This document shows positions 45,218 through 54,517 of a DNA stretch of 64,000 nt, piece after piece (position 1 is the stretch's first letter; each line of letters starts with the position of its first letter). Under the pieces are notes generated by a model. It was not told the DNA's origin, did not search any database, and saw nothing but the letters and a program-made list of their open reading frames with translations. The translations under genes and the position numbers were made by a program. Source of the stretch: Corynebacterium callunae DSM 20147 (GTDB lineage: Bacteria > Actinomycetota > Actinomycetes > Mycobacteriales > Mycobacteriaceae); assembly GCF_000344785.1 (NCBI RefSeq), contig NC_020506.1, forward strand, positions 2,170,001 through 2,234,000. Direction: 5' to 3'.

Positions 45218-45946
45218 TTATTTGCGATCGCCCAGTTCAATTCTGGGACGAACATCCACATTGGTAATTTGCGTGGATGAGCCAGCGTCAACCACAAAAC
45301 GGATGGCGCTGGCTATTTCTTTTGCGTCGATATACAACTCAGGCTGATATACAGTCCCCTGGGCAGCCATAAGCCCGCGCAACATCTCGGTGTCAGTCGG
45401 GCCGGGGGAAATCGTCGAAACGCGCACTCCCACGCCAGCTTCCTCCTTGCGTAAAGAGTCCGCCAAACCCCGCAGTGCGTGCTTGCTCGCGGTATAAATC
45501 GTGTTACCCGGATGGGCTCCAGTACCCGCGCCAGAATTAATAAAAATAATTTGGCCCTGCGCCTTGCGTAGCGCAGGCAGCAATTGCCGTGTCAGCTCAG
45601 CCGGCACAATAACATTAAGCTCCAAATGCGCGCGCCACTGCTCCACAGAGGAGCTTTCCACGCTGTGGTTGCGGGCCACCGCCGCAGCGTGGACCAGGGT
45701 GTCCACGCGCTCTAGTTTAGAGAGCTTTTCGACGCCTCCCCGATCTAAAACGTCGGACAAGATATCGCTCTGGATGCCCACAACTCCTGAAATATCCTCA
45801 AGTTTTTGCAAAATTTCCAAATTTCGTCCCAATGCAAAAACAAGATGGTCGGTGGCTAAATCCTTAACAATTTCTAAGCCCATTCCGCCTGTCGCACCCG
45901 TTACTACCGCGACTTTCTTAGCTTTTTCTTGGTTTTCTGACATCAT
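45218..45946 (-). CDS. Short-chain dehydrogenase/reductase
   Basis: 242 residues, classical SDR. VVTGATGGMG binds the nucleotide, then HAAAVARN, and the catalytic FINSGAGTGAHPGNTIYTASKHALRG (Ser, Tyr, Lys). Substrate unknown. Starts at ATG 45946, after GGGAG. It diverges from a TetR-type gene, with a palindrome between, which is the usual arrangement of a regulator and its target. Confidence 0.88.
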   Translation of the reverse strand: MMSENQEKAKKVAVVTGATGGMGLEIVKDLATDHLVFALGRNLEILQKLEDISGVVGIQSDILSDVLDRGGVEKLSKLERVDTLVHAAAVARNHSVESSSVEQWRAHLELNVIVPAELTRQLLPALRKAQGQIIFINSGAGTGAHPGNTIYTASKHALRGLADSLRKEEAGVGVRVSTISPGPTDTEMLRGLMAAQGTVYQPELYIDAKEIASAIRFVVDAGSSTQITNVDVRPRIELGDRK

Positions 45947-45982
45947 TTCAGTCTCCCAGGTTTTTCTTTAATTAAATGCATT

Positions 45983-45996
45983 CAACTTACAAGTTG
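45983..45996. promoter_or_regulatory. Palindrome in SDR/TetR divergent gap
   Basis: CAACTTACAAGTTG: perfect six-bp arms with a two-base centre, 37 bases from the SDR start. A likely operator for the adjacent TetR-type protein. Confidence 0.5.
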
Positions 45997-46059
45997 CTAT
46001 GACCACTATTCTATTAAATGGACTCGTATTGATTAAACTCATGACGTACCCTTTAAATC

Positions 46060-46789
46060 ATGCCAAGTGAAATTATCAAGCCCTCTGTGGCCGTAGCACC
46101 CACAAATACTGGCCGTCGCCCAGGGCGTCCTACACAACGCATTCTGACAATTGATTCAATTGTTGAGCGCACATTGGCCATTGCGGGACGTGAAGGTTTT
46201 GCTGCAGTTACCATGAACCGCCTAGCGCGTGACATGGGCGTCACCCCGCGTGCACTTTATAACCACGTTTCCAACCGTCAAGAAATTGTTGACCGCGTAT
46301 GGGTTAAGGTCGTTGAAGGTATCACCCTTCCTGATCTAGATCCAGCTGATTGGCGCAATAGCTTCCACGTGTTGTGGAACTCCCTGCGTGATCAATTCCG
46401 CACTTTCCCACGTGTTCTCCTCGTTGCGCTTGATGAGCAGATCAGCCCCCAGGGCACCTCTCCTTTGCGCCTCAAACTTGTTGAAATTGCATTGGATTTC
46501 TTCCAGCATTGGGCTATCCCTCGAGGACGCCGTTGTGGTCCGTGAAATGCTGCTAGCTGATCTTTTCAGCTTCGCACTCACCGCAGATTTCAGCTATGAC
46601 CTGCGCAGCGATGAGGACAAAGCAACAACCTTCCACCCAGTCCCCGAGGTCTGGCTGGAAAAGCTACCAGAGGTTGAAGCCCCACTTACCCGTCAAGCAC
46701 TTAAGGTGTCCCCCCGCACTGCGGACGAACTCTTTAACAAGATGGTTGAAGCCCGAATTGCTTATGTAGAAAAGCTGCTCGGACTCTAA
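46060..46789 (+). pseudogene. TetR-family regulator, frameshifted
   Basis: Two overlapping frames encode one TetR-type protein of about 240 residues. The first frame gives the helix-turn-helix (FAAVTMNRLARDMGVTPRALYNHVSNRQEIVDRVW) and runs to about residue 152 (ALDFFQH), then off into a short unrelated tail. The second frame picks up at GLSLEDAVVVREMLLADLF and runs to a normal C-terminus at 46789. One extra base near 46520 (CATTGGGC) explains the break. Either a recent inactivation, which would derepress the SDR gene, or a sequence error. The start ATG 46060 has no clear ribosome site. Confidence 0.82.
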
Positions 46790-46791
46790 TT

Positions 46792-47952
46792 TTACAGTTG
46801 GTCGAGGGCCTGCTCAACATCGGCGAGCAGGTCCTCAATATCTTCAATGCCAATGGAAATACGCACAAGGTCACGGGGGACCTCCAGCTGTGAACCAGCG
46901 GCAGACTGGTGAGTCATGGTTGCTGGGTGCTCCAGCAAGGATTCCACACCACCGAGAGATTCCGCCAAGCAGATTAACTTGGTAGAGGTGCAGAACTTCT
47001 TTGCTGCTTCTTCGCCACCAGCAAAACGCACTGAAATCATCGCGCCAAAGCGCTTCATCTGCTTAGCTGCAACCTCATGGCCAGGGTGAGAAGCCAAGCC
47101 TGGGTAGAGCACAGTGGATACCTCTGGGCGGGAATCTAACAGATCAGCTACCTTTTCTGCGTTATCGCAGTGGCGTTCCATACGAACAGCCAAGGTCTTA
47201 AGACCACGAGCGGTCAAATAAGCATCAAAAACAGATGGGATTGGGCCGACGCCGCCCTGAAGGAAAAGTAGCTCCTCGTCGAGTGCTGCATCATTGGTCA
47301 CCACGATGCCGCCGACCACGTCGGAGTGTCCACCGATGTACTTGGTGGTGGAATGCAAAACAGCATGTGCACCCAAGGCCAGTGGCTGCTGCAAATATGG
47401 TGATGCGAAGGTGTTGTCTACAACGAGCTTGGCATTAGTACCCTTGGTGAGCTCTGCAATTGCTGCAATATCAGTGATGGACAATGCTGGGTTGGTGGGG
47501 GTTTCCACCCAGATTAACTTGGTGTTTTCCTTGATTGCTGCTGCAACTTCTGCTGCCACTGCAGTATCAACCACGGTGTACTCCACGCCCCAGGCAGTGA
47601 AAACAGTATCGATAAGGCGAAAAGTTCCACCATATGCGTCATTGCCCAAGATGATGTGATCGCCTGGCTTGAGCAAAATGCGGAAGAGAATATCGGTTGC
47701 TGCCATTCCAGAAGAGAATGCCCGACCAAACTGCGCACCTTCCAAAGCTGCAACGGTCTTTTCTAGGGAGACGATTGTGGGATTTCCCACACGAGTGTAT
47801 TCAAAACCATTGCGCAGATCATTTGGACCATTCTGGGCAAAGGTGGTGGAGGCGTAAATAGGGATGTTGATCGAACCATAAAACTCATCTGGCTCATATC
47901 CTGCATGAATGGATGCAGTGGAGAAACCCTGGGCGTTGGGGTTGGAAGACAA
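46792..47952 (-). CDS. metB: Cystathionine gamma-synthase
   Basis: 386 residues, very close to C. glutamicum MetB. The PLP lysine is Lys204 (STTKYIGGHSD); EYTRVGNPT, SSGMAA and VDNTFASPYLQQPL are conserved. It condenses O-acetylhomoserine with cysteine to cystathionine in methionine synthesis. The start is TTG 47952 with AGGAG ten bases upstream. A McbR-like box lies about 65 bases upstream. Confidence 0.95.
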   Translation of the reverse strand: MSSNPNAQGFSTASIHAGYEPDEFYGSINIPIYASTTFAQNGPNDLRNGFEYTRVGNPTIVSLEKTVAALEGAQFGRAFSSGMAATDILFRILLKPGDHIILGNDAYGGTFRLIDTVFTAWGVEYTVVDTAVAAEVAAAIKENTKLIWVETPTNPALSITDIAAIAELTKGTNAKLVVDNTFASPYLQQPLALGAHAVLHSTTKYIGGHSDVVGGIVVTNDAALDEELLFLQGGVGPIPSVFDAYLTARGLKTLAVRMERHCDNAEKVADLLDSRPEVSTVLYPGLASHPGHEVAAKQMKRFGAMISVRFAGGEEAAKKFCTSTKLICLAESLGGVESLLEHPATMTHQSAAGSQLEVPRDLVRISIGIEDIEDLLADVEQALDQL

Positions 47953-48014
47953 GGTAGATCAACTCCTGAAAATTTTTAAGTCGCTGTGCAGCCAGATCGG
48001 CTCTGTGGCAATGA

Positions 48015-48030
48015 TAGACCAAGCTGTCCA
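48015..48030. promoter_or_regulatory. McbR-like operator of metB
   Basis: TAGACCAAGCTGTCCA matches TAGAC-N6-GTCTA at nine of ten arm bases. metB belongs to the McbR regulon in C. glutamicum, which supports the call and calibrates the stronger site at 42368-42383. Confidence 0.75.
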
Positions 48031-48134
48031 TTCTAGCCCAAATATCATGTCTTTTCATGCACACTTTTAATCCCGTTTATGCAGGCCAATCTCTGCCGTG
48101 AGAGATTTCGCCAAAAGTATTACGGTAGAAACCG

Positions 48135-49172
48135 ATGATTATTTCTCGTGCTAACTCAGGGTCAGATGTCAATCTTGTCGAAGATGTCTCGAGCTGGTGG
48201 GACGACCCCACCACTAAGGAATGGCTCATCGACAAACCAATTTCTATTGCAGTCACAATTATGGTGGCGCTTATTGCTCATTGGATTTTGCGCAAGCTTA
48301 TTACCAAGGCAGTAGAACGCGGCGCCAATAGAATGGGTGAGCAAGAGAAGCCGAAAAAGCCTTCTCTCATTAGGACTCCCTTTGGAAAATCTTCTTCCCA
48401 AACTGAAGAGATTCCACTTGATGTGCAGGTTTTGCGTCGTTCGCAGGAACAACGCCGCCAAGCACGTATCCGCACCCTAGGTGCGGTGGGTAAATCAGCT
48501 GTCGCAATCTTTGTCTGGACTTGGGCGGTACTGGCCATTTTGTCCACCATTGGGGTGAATGTGGCTCCACTTATCGCCTCTGCCGGCGTGGCTGGTGTTG
48601 CTCTTGGTTTTGGTGCACAATCCCTGGTCAAGGACTTCCTCAGCGGTATTTTCATGCTGATTGAAGATCAATATGGCGTGGGTGACACCATCGATGTTGG
48701 AGATGGAATTGTCGGAGAAGTAGAAGATATCAGCATGCGTATGACTACTCTGCGCGATATGGATGGCACCGTGTGGTACATCCGTAATGGAGAGATTCTG
48801 CGCGTAGGTAACTTCTCTGATGAATACGCCATCGCCCGATTTGAAGTTCCTGTTGGACTATCCAATGACACTGAGAAGGCCTGGGCAGTTATTGAAAAGT
48901 CCTTCCAGGAGGCGGTAAAGATGCCAACTGTTAAGAACTCCATCTTGGAAGAACCAGAGATGAAGGGTATCTCCGCCTTTGAGCCAGACCATATGACCTT
49001 CCGAGGTGTGGTGAAGACCTTGCCTGGTTTCCAATGGGAGGTACAGCGCCACGTGTATGCCAAGGTTCTTAGCGATATGCAACGCGAGGGAATCACCACT
49101 CCATATCCCAATGGAATCGGTGCACTTTCACCCAGGCAGCTCGAGGCGAAACGTTCGGGAGAAAAGGCCTAG
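48135..49172 (+). CDS. MscS-family mechanosensitive channel
   Basis: 345 residues. One N-terminal helix (about 35-52), a charged linker, then two more helices leading into the MscS pore region VAPLIASAGVAGVALGFGAQSLVKDFLSGIFMLIEDQYGVGDTIDVG and the cytoplasmic beta domain. Releases solutes on osmotic downshock. Start ATG 48135 lacks a clear Shine-Dalgarno. Truncated hemoglobin gene follows after 11 bases, probably co-transcribed. Confidence 0.9.
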   Translation: MIISRANSGSDVNLVEDVSSWWDDPTTKEWLIDKPISIAVTIMVALIAHWILRKLITKAVERGANRMGEQEKPKKPSLIRTPFGKSSSQTEEIPLDVQVLRRSQEQRRQARIRTLGAVGKSAVAIFVWTWAVLAILSTIGVNVAPLIASAGVAGVALGFGAQSLVKDFLSGIFMLIEDQYGVGDTIDVGDGIVGEVEDISMRMTTLRDMDGTVWYIRNGEILRVGNFSDEYAIARFEVPVGLSNDTEKAWAVIEKSFQEAVKMPTVKNSILEEPEMKGISAFEPDHMTFRGVVKTLPGFQWEVQRHVYAKVLSDMQREGITTPYPNGIGALSPRQLEAKRSGEKA

Positions 49173-49183
49173 AATCTTTAGGC

Positions 49184-49585
49184 ATGACAGTCCCCGAGAA
49201 TTTTTATGATGCAGTGGGCGGTGAGGAGACTTTCTCCCTCATCGTCCACCGTTTTTATGAGCAGGTCCGCACCGATGACATCCTTGGTCCCATGTATCCC
49301 CCAGATGATTGGGAGGGTGCGGAGCAGCGCCTTAAGATGTTCCTCGCTCAGTATTGGGGTGGACCTAGCGATTACTCGGAACAACGTGGCCACCCGCGTC
49401 TACGCATGCGCCATGCTCACTTCCCCATCGGCGTTACTGCGGCACAGCGCTGGCTGGAACTCATGGATAAGGCCATGCAGGATGTGGATATCACTCCGGA
49501 GCAGCATGAAGCCATTTGGGATCATATGCTGCGGGTAGCCGATATGTTGATTAACTCCAATCCGGATCCCCACGAAAAGCGCTAA
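49184..49585 (+). CDS. glbO: Group II truncated hemoglobin
   Basis: 133 residues of the trHbO type. Proximal His77 lies in GHPRLRMRHAHFPIG; the B10 tyrosine (RFYEQV), CD1 tyrosine (MYPPDDW) and G8 tryptophan (AQRWLELM) are present. Binds O2 and may detoxify NO or serve redox. Eleven bases after the MscS gene. Confidence 0.93.
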   Translation: MTVPENFYDAVGGEETFSLIVHRFYEQVRTDDILGPMYPPDDWEGAEQRLKMFLAQYWGGPSDYSEQRGHPRLRMRHAHFPIGVTAAQRWLELMDKAMQDVDITPEQHEAIWDHMLRVADMLINSNPDPHEKR

Positions 49586-49611
49586 CCCAGAAGGCACCTT
49601 AAAGTTAGGCT

Positions 49612-50742
49612 GTGCCCAAAGTTTTAGAAGTTTTAAAAAGTTTTAGTTTGTTGGGGTTCACTGCCTTTGGTGGCCCCACTGCCCACTTAGGATATTTCCG
49701 AACCGAATTTGTTGAGCGTAAGAAGTGGCTCGACGATAAACAATATTCCGAAATTGTTGCCATTAGTCAGCTCCTCCCCGGACCTGGATCCTCGCAGGTC
49801 GGACTAGCGCTGGGTTATCAGCGCGCCGGTTTTGTTGGCATGGCCGCTGCTTGGTTCGGCTTCACGTTGCCGTCCGTTGTGCTGATGACAGCATTTGCGC
49901 TACTCTTCGACGCCAGCAATGCGGGTTGGACACTCGGCCTGCTCGCCGCAGCGGTCGCAGTAGTCTTTCACGCGGTTTCTGGCATGGCACGCACGATGGC
50001 TGACACTCCTCTAAGCGCCACCATCGCGGTATTTTCCGGCATCGCCGTGCTCGCAATCCCCTCTGCTTTTACCCACCTCGGCGTAATTTTGGCAGCCGGG
50101 GTTATTGGTATCTTTGCCTTCAAAAAGCTTGTCGACGAAACCCCGCCTGCCGCGCCCCTGCGCGCTATTCCAGCGTGGGCTGGAATCGGCGCGCTAATCA
50201 TCTTCTTCTTGGGTCTTATTGCTGCCATTGCAGCTGGTGGTTTTTATCCCGCCTTTTATCAAGCCGGATCCACCGTTTTTGGTGGTGGCCACGTGGTTTT
50301 GCCATTGCTAGAAAAACTAGTGGTGGCAACTGGATGGATTCCAGAAAATGAATTCCTTGCAGGTTATTCTGCCGCGCAGGCTGTCCCGGGGCCGATGTTT
50401 ACCTTTGCCTCTTACCTCGGTGCCGTCAATGGTGGAGTGCTTGGTGCACTTTATGCCACCTTGTTGATCTTTATTCCCGGCGCGTTGTTGACCATTGCGG
50501 GACTGTATTTCTGGGGACGCTGGCGGGAAGCTCCCTTACTACAAGCTGCCATTCAGGGCGTTAATGCTGGTGTAGTTGGCCTTTTGGGAGCAGCGCTTTA
50601 TGATCCGGTGTTTACACACGGTATCACTGGGGTGGCATCACTGGCGATTGCAGCAATGTGCTGGTTGGGTCTTGCAAAATGGAAAATCCCACCCTGGGCA
50701 ATCGCACTTGGTGCTGCGCTTGCCGGGTGGGTGCTGCTTTAA
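49612..50742 (+). CDS. chrA: Chromate transporter, ChrA family
   Basis: 376 residues, two tandem CHR domains. First copy: LLGFTAFGGPTAHLGYFRTEFV and QLLPGPGSSQVGLALGY. Second copy: STVFGGGHVVLPLLEKLVV and QAVPGPMFTFASYLG. About ten helices. Exports chromate in studied cases; many homologues have unproven substrates. The start is GTG 49612 with only a weak site. The end overlaps the convergent 50739-51368 gene by four bases. Confidence 0.9.
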   Translation: MPKVLEVLKSFSLLGFTAFGGPTAHLGYFRTEFVERKKWLDDKQYSEIVAISQLLPGPGSSQVGLALGYQRAGFVGMAAAWFGFTLPSVVLMTAFALLFDASNAGWTLGLLAAAVAVVFHAVSGMARTMADTPLSATIAVFSGIAVLAIPSAFTHLGVILAAGVIGIFAFKKLVDETPPAAPLRAIPAWAGIGALIIFFLGLIAAIAAGGFYPAFYQAGSTVFGGGHVVLPLLEKLVVATGWIPENEFLAGYSAAQAVPGPMFTFASYLGAVNGGVLGALYATLLIFIPGALLTIAGLYFWGRWREAPLLQAAIQGVNAGVVGLLGAALYDPVFTHGITGVASLAIAAMCWLGLAKWKIPPWAIALGAALAGWVLL

Positions 50743-51368
50743 AAAACGCTTAATCCCAAACCTGCGGAGTGATAAACACTGCCATAAGGTGCATCAATTC
50801 GGGTCCAACGTCCATTTACCGAAACTCTTAAATGGCGTGGGATCTCATTGGGAGCCTCAAAGCCTGGGATTAATCCCAAAGAGGTGCAGGTAAAAACAGT
50901 ACGCATGGCAATTGATGCAGTTTTGCCATTACCTTCAGCCTTAATTACCTCTTGGTCCATCAGCGATGCTGGGGGCCCAAGGGGCCCGGAGAACTGGCGC
51001 GCTAGCGCTTGGCCTTGATCAGCCAGCGACCTTACTACCTGAGTGGGGAGCTCGTCGACAAGCGTAAAACCGGTGCTGGGGGGCAGTGAACCTGGCCAAC
51101 TAGCGTCGCGTGCGGGGCCGATATCGGGGGTTCCGGCATTGAGCGCTGCCAATAAATCAGCGGCCCCCACGGCTGCGCCATCGCGACTGGCCACCCCAGC
51201 AACTCGGCGTGAGGCCGTCACGTTGAAAGGCGTGGTGACAAAAACATCCACTAATTCAGGCGCAATTTGCCGAAAACGTGCGCTAGCTAATTCATCAATT
51301 CCCACCGCCCGGGCCACCAGTGCCTGGAGGCCGCGGGCGCCGGAGGTAATGCTTAAAGATTCTGGCAC
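50739..51368 (-). CDS. Conserved hypothetical protein
   Basis: 209 residues, not recognised. No membrane helix, signal peptide or cofactor motif. The segments DVFVTTPFNVTASRRVAGVASRDGAAVGAADLL and GSVYHSAGLGLSVF look conserved rather than random, and codon use fits the neighbours. Its GTG start shares one base with the thioesterase stop (TAGTG), so the two are translated together, suggesting a linked role. Confidence 0.7.
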   Translation of the reverse strand: MPESLSITSGARGLQALVARAVGIDELASARFRQIAPELVDVFVTTPFNVTASRRVAGVASRDGAAVGAADLLAALNAGTPDIGPARDASWPGSLPPSTGFTLVDELPTQVVRSLADQGQALARQFSGPLGPPASLMDQEVIKAEGNGKTASIAMRTVFTCTSLGLIPGFEAPNEIPRHLRVSVNGRWTRIDAPYGSVYHSAGLGLSVF

Positions 51369-51829
51369 TAGTTTTCCAGAGCTTCCTGGGCCTGGACTTC
51401 GCTGCTTGCAACGGCAGTAAGTACCTTGCGCTCAACCTTGCTGATGGAACGTGGTGCGGCGGTCTGGATATTAACGGTGACCTGCACACACTCAACAACG
51501 CAGCAAACTCGACCATTACGGTCTTTAACTTCCTGGCGGGTTCTGAAGGAAGTATTGCCCAGCTTGGTGACCTGGGTTTCCACAATCACCTTGGTGGTAT
51601 CAGGCAAAATTGCGCGCAAATAATCCACTTCCAAGTGGCGCACAAAAGCTGCGGGGATTTCATAACCGCGCTCACGGAATTGATCCTCGGCAAAAATAAG
51701 ACGAGCTTCTTGAGCGATTTCGATATAAGCAGCGTTGTTTACGTGTCCGAAACGGTCGAAATCGGACCAACGGAGATCAACCTCCGTGACGTGGAAGTTC
51801 TTTTGGGTGTTTTCCTCAGTGACTGCCAT
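51368..51829 (-). CDS. Acyl-CoA thioesterase, 4HBT hotdog fold
   Basis: 153 residues. The active-site stretch RWSDFDRFGHVNNAAYIEI with the catalytic Asp25 is typical of the 4-hydroxybenzoyl-CoA thioesterase/YbgC group. Cleaves acyl-CoA; the substrate is not clear. First gene of a two-gene unit with the hypothetical gene at 50739. Confidence 0.88.
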   Translation of the reverse strand: MAVTEENTQKNFHVTEVDLRWSDFDRFGHVNNAAYIEIAQEARLIFAEDQFRERGYEIPAAFVRHLEVDYLRAILPDTTKVIVETQVTKLGNTSFRTRQEVKDRNGRVCCVVECVQVTVNIQTAAPRSISKVERKVLTAVASSEVQAQEALEN

Positions 51830-51939
51830 GGTTTTAGCCTCGGCCTCTTTCTATCTAACTTCGGGTTATTCGAGCGTCTCGCAAGCATTCTACCGACCAC
51901 CCGACTGCGTGCGCATTCCTGTGTAAATCTCAAACAAAA

Positions 51940-51981
51940 GGCCTGCATACTCCTAGAATTTTAAATGGGAGTATACAGGCC
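51940..51981 (-). terminator. Terminator of ettA
   Basis: A 16-bp stem with one mismatch (GGCCTGTATACTCCCA and partner), then TTTTGTTT on the minus strand, 28 bases after the ettA stop. Confidence 0.88.
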
Positions 51982-52009
51982 AATTCTAACTAATTTCCGC
52001 TTCGTAGAA

Positions 52010-53680
52010 TTAGCGCGTCAGCTTACGGTGCGTCACTCGGGATGGACGAGCTGCGTCAGCACCAAGGCGCTCAACCTTGTTCTTCTCATAATCTTCGAAG
52101 TTGCCTTCGAACCAGTACCACTGGCCTTCGACAACGTTGCCTTCCCACGCCAAGATGTGGGTACAGGTGCGGTCCAGGAACCAACGGTCGTGGGAAATGA
52201 CCACGGCGCAGCCTGGGAAGTTTTGCAGTGCATTTTCCAAAGAGCCCAGGGTTTCGACATCAAGGTCGTTTGTAGGCTCATCGAGCAGGATCAGGTTTCC
52301 GCCCTGCTTCAAGGTCAATGCCAGGTTGAGGCGGTTACGCTCACCACCGGACAGAACCTTGGAAGGCTTTTGCTGATCTGCGCCCTTAAAGCCAAAGGCA
52401 GAAAGGTATGCACGAGATGGCATTTCATTTTGGCCAACGATGATGTAGTCAAGACCATCGGAAACAACTTCCCAAACAGTCTTTTCAGGATCAATGTTTT
52501 CACGGCCCTGGTCAACGTAGGACAGCTGTACAGTCTCTCCGATTTCCACGGTGCCTGCGTCTGGCTTTTCAAGGCCAACAATGGTCTTAAACAGGGTGGA
52601 CTTACCCACACCGTTAGGGCCGATAACACCCACGATGCCGTTACGAGGCAGGGTGAAGGAAAGATCCTTGATCAGGGTGCGTCCGTCGAAGCCCTTCTCC
52701 AGGTCCTTAACCTCTACAACCTTGTTACCCAGGCGTGGAGGAGTTGGGATCTGGATTTCTTCGAAGTCGAGTTTGCGGTACTTCTCAGCTTCCGCAGCCA
52801 TCTCCTCATAACGGGACAGACGAGCCTTGTTCTTAGCCTGGCGTGCCTTAGCACCGGAACGAACCCAAGCGAGTTCTTCCTTCAGACGCTTTTGCAGCTT
52901 CTGATCCTTCTTGCCGGCAACTTCCAAACGATCAGCCTTCTTCTCCAGGTAGGTGGAGTAGTTGCCCTCGTATGGGTGCAGCTGACCGCGGTCAACTTCA
53001 CAGATCCACTGTGCAACGTGATCAAGGAAGTAACGGTCGTGTGTGACGGCAAGGACAGCGCCCTTGTAATCAGCCAAGTGCTTTTCCAACCACAGCACGG
53101 ACTCCGCGTCCAAGTGGTTAGTAGGCTCATCGAGCAGCAGCAGGTCAGGCTCGGAAAGCAAGAGCTTTGCCAAAGCCACGCGGCGACGCTCACCACCGGA
53201 AAGGTGGGTTACGGCCTCATCGCCTGGAGGACAACGCAGTGCGTCAAGAGCTTGTTCGATCTTGGAATCAATTTCCCAAGCATCTGCGGCGTCGAGGGCT
53301 TCCTGAAGGACACCCATTTCTTCCATGAGCTCATCGGTGTAGTTGGTAGCCATTTCTTCTGCAATGGCTTCGAAGCGTTGCTTCTTTTCGAAGATCTCGC
53401 CGAGACCTTCTTCAACGTTCTGGCGAACAGTCTTTTCCTCGTTCAGCGGTGGTTCCTGCAGCAAGATGCCAACAGTTGCGCCTGGATCGAGGAATGCTTC
53501 ACCATTAGATGGCTGGTCGATGCCGGCCATGATCTTCAGAATTGATGACTTACCAGCGCCGTTAGGACCAACGACACCGATCTTGGCACCTGGGTAGAAG
53601 GACATGTAGACATTGTCCAAGATGACCTTGTCACCGATTGCCTTACGCACGTTCTTCATCGTGTAGATGAACTCGCCCAA
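52010..53680 (-). CDS. ettA: ABC-F translation factor EttA
   Basis: 556 residues with two ABC domains: Walker A GPNGAGKSS (38-46) and GPNGVGKST; signatures LSGGERRRVALAKLL and LSGGERNRLNLALTL; Walker B LLLDEPTNHLD and LLDEPTNDLD. The linker between the domains is the P-site tRNA interaction motif with KARLSRYEEM. No membrane part. It gates the first peptide-bond step according to energy state. The start is TTG 53680 (MGEFIYTMKNVRK) after AAAGGGG. Confidence 0.94.
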   Translation of the reverse strand: MGEFIYTMKNVRKAIGDKVILDNVYMSFYPGAKIGVVGPNGAGKSSILKIMAGIDQPSNGEAFLDPGATVGILLQEPPLNEEKTVRQNVEEGLGEIFEKKQRFEAIAEEMATNYTDELMEEMGVLQEALDAADAWEIDSKIEQALDALRCPPGDEAVTHLSGGERRRVALAKLLLSEPDLLLLDEPTNHLDAESVLWLEKHLADYKGAVLAVTHDRYFLDHVAQWICEVDRGQLHPYEGNYSTYLEKKADRLEVAGKKDQKLQKRLKEELAWVRSGAKARQAKNKARLSRYEEMAAEAEKYRKLDFEEIQIPTPPRLGNKVVEVKDLEKGFDGRTLIKDLSFTLPRNGIVGVIGPNGVGKSTLFKTIVGLEKPDAGTVEIGETVQLSYVDQGRENIDPEKTVWEVVSDGLDYIIVGQNEMPSRAYLSAFGFKGADQQKPSKVLSGGERNRLNLALTLKQGGNLILLDEPTNDLDVETLGSLENALQNFPGCAVVISHDRWFLDRTCTHILAWEGNVVEGQWYWFEGNFEDYEKNKVERLGADAARPSRVTHRKLTR

Positions 53681-53795
53681 TGTAACCCCTTTAACTGCGA
53701 TTTTGCGTTTAAGTACTCAGCTGTCAAGGTTACATGAGCCAGCCCAAATAAGGGACCTTGGCCAATAAAGTAGGCTTCCGGCCCCTCTCGGAAAA

Positions 53796-54362
53796 CTATT
53801 CTTCGGTGTGCTCGCTAGCTCCAACGCTTACTAGCTGACTTTCCTCCCCCACTGCTGCTCCTTCCTCGGTGCCATTGTCTTCGCTGTTATTAAAATGCCG
53901 CGCTTCTGGGTTTGGATAATGAGATGACGTATCTTCAGGAATGGTTACTCCATCGGGGACGTTTTCTAGTCGCGGACGAGAATCAACAAATCCCACACGA
54001 TAAGTATTAAGATCAATGCCAATAGACAATGCTCGCATCCGCACCTCTTGGCGCTTATTGAGCTTGTCTGAATCCCCCTCAGTTACAGCCCATTCATTGG
54101 TATAAAGCATTCCTTGAATAATCACTGATACTCCAGTGGTCAAAGATTGGTGCGCGTTAATTCCAAGGCGACCCCATGCCTCTACATTGATATAGAGCTG
54201 ATCAGTGTTATGCCACTTTTCGCCCTGGCGGTAGGAGCGTGAAGAAGCAATACGCAGCTTTAGCACTCCGTCACTATTGTCTTTCTTTCCAATATAAAGC
54301 GGGTCGCTGCAAACTCGGCCGACGATGGTAATTGGTGAGTTAATCATGTCTCGGTGATCCAT
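53796..54362 (-). CDS. Single-stranded DNA-binding protein (second SSB type)
   Basis: 188 residues. An OB fold in the first 115 residues (ITIVGRVCSDPLY, LKLRIASSRSYR, LYINVEAWGRLGINAHQSL, VIIQGMLYTNEW). The C-terminal tail is acidic but lacks the DDDIPF-type tip of the main replicative SSB. Probably an accessory SSB. ATG 54362; an alternative ATG at 54347. An inverted pair of DnaA boxes lies 81-117 bases upstream. Confidence 0.85.
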   Translation of the reverse strand: MDHRDMINSPITIVGRVCSDPLYIGKKDNSDGVLKLRIASSRSYRQGEKWHNTDQLYINVEAWGRLGINAHQSLTTGVSVIIQGMLYTNEWAVTEGDSDKLNKRQEVRMRALSIGIDLNTYRVGFVDSRPRLENVPDGVTIPEDTSSHYPNPEARHFNNSEDNGTEEGAAVGEESQLVSVGASEHTEE

Positions 54363-54442
54363 TTCTTTTGTGGTAGTGGATGTACTTTCACCAGGCAGTG
54401 TGCCAGTTGATCACCAAGACGTAAAACACCCCAGCAGCCAAT

Positions 54443-54479
54443 CTGTGGATAACTTCAAACTAGTGAGAGTTATCCACAG
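54443..54479. promoter_or_regulatory. Inverted pair of consensus DnaA boxes
   Basis: CTGTGGATAACT (54443-54454) and AGTTATCCACAG (54468-54479) are 12-bp inverted arms, each with a perfect DnaA box (TTATCCACA). They lie between the ssb start and the CopD-CtaG gene stop. No T-run follows, so it is not an obvious terminator. Confidence 0.75.
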
Positions 54480-54517
54480 GCAGGGCTCCTGGGGAGCGCA
54501 AGGAGGCGTCGAAAAGC

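Noticed and set aside
51965..53545. Open frame of 526 residues on the plus strand opposite ettA
   Set aside because: Shadow of the well-conserved ABC-F gene; starts inside the ettA terminator.
54443..54479. Terminator for the CopD-CtaG gene
   Set aside because: The stem is good but has no T-run and both arms are exact DnaA boxes; the DnaA reading explains more.
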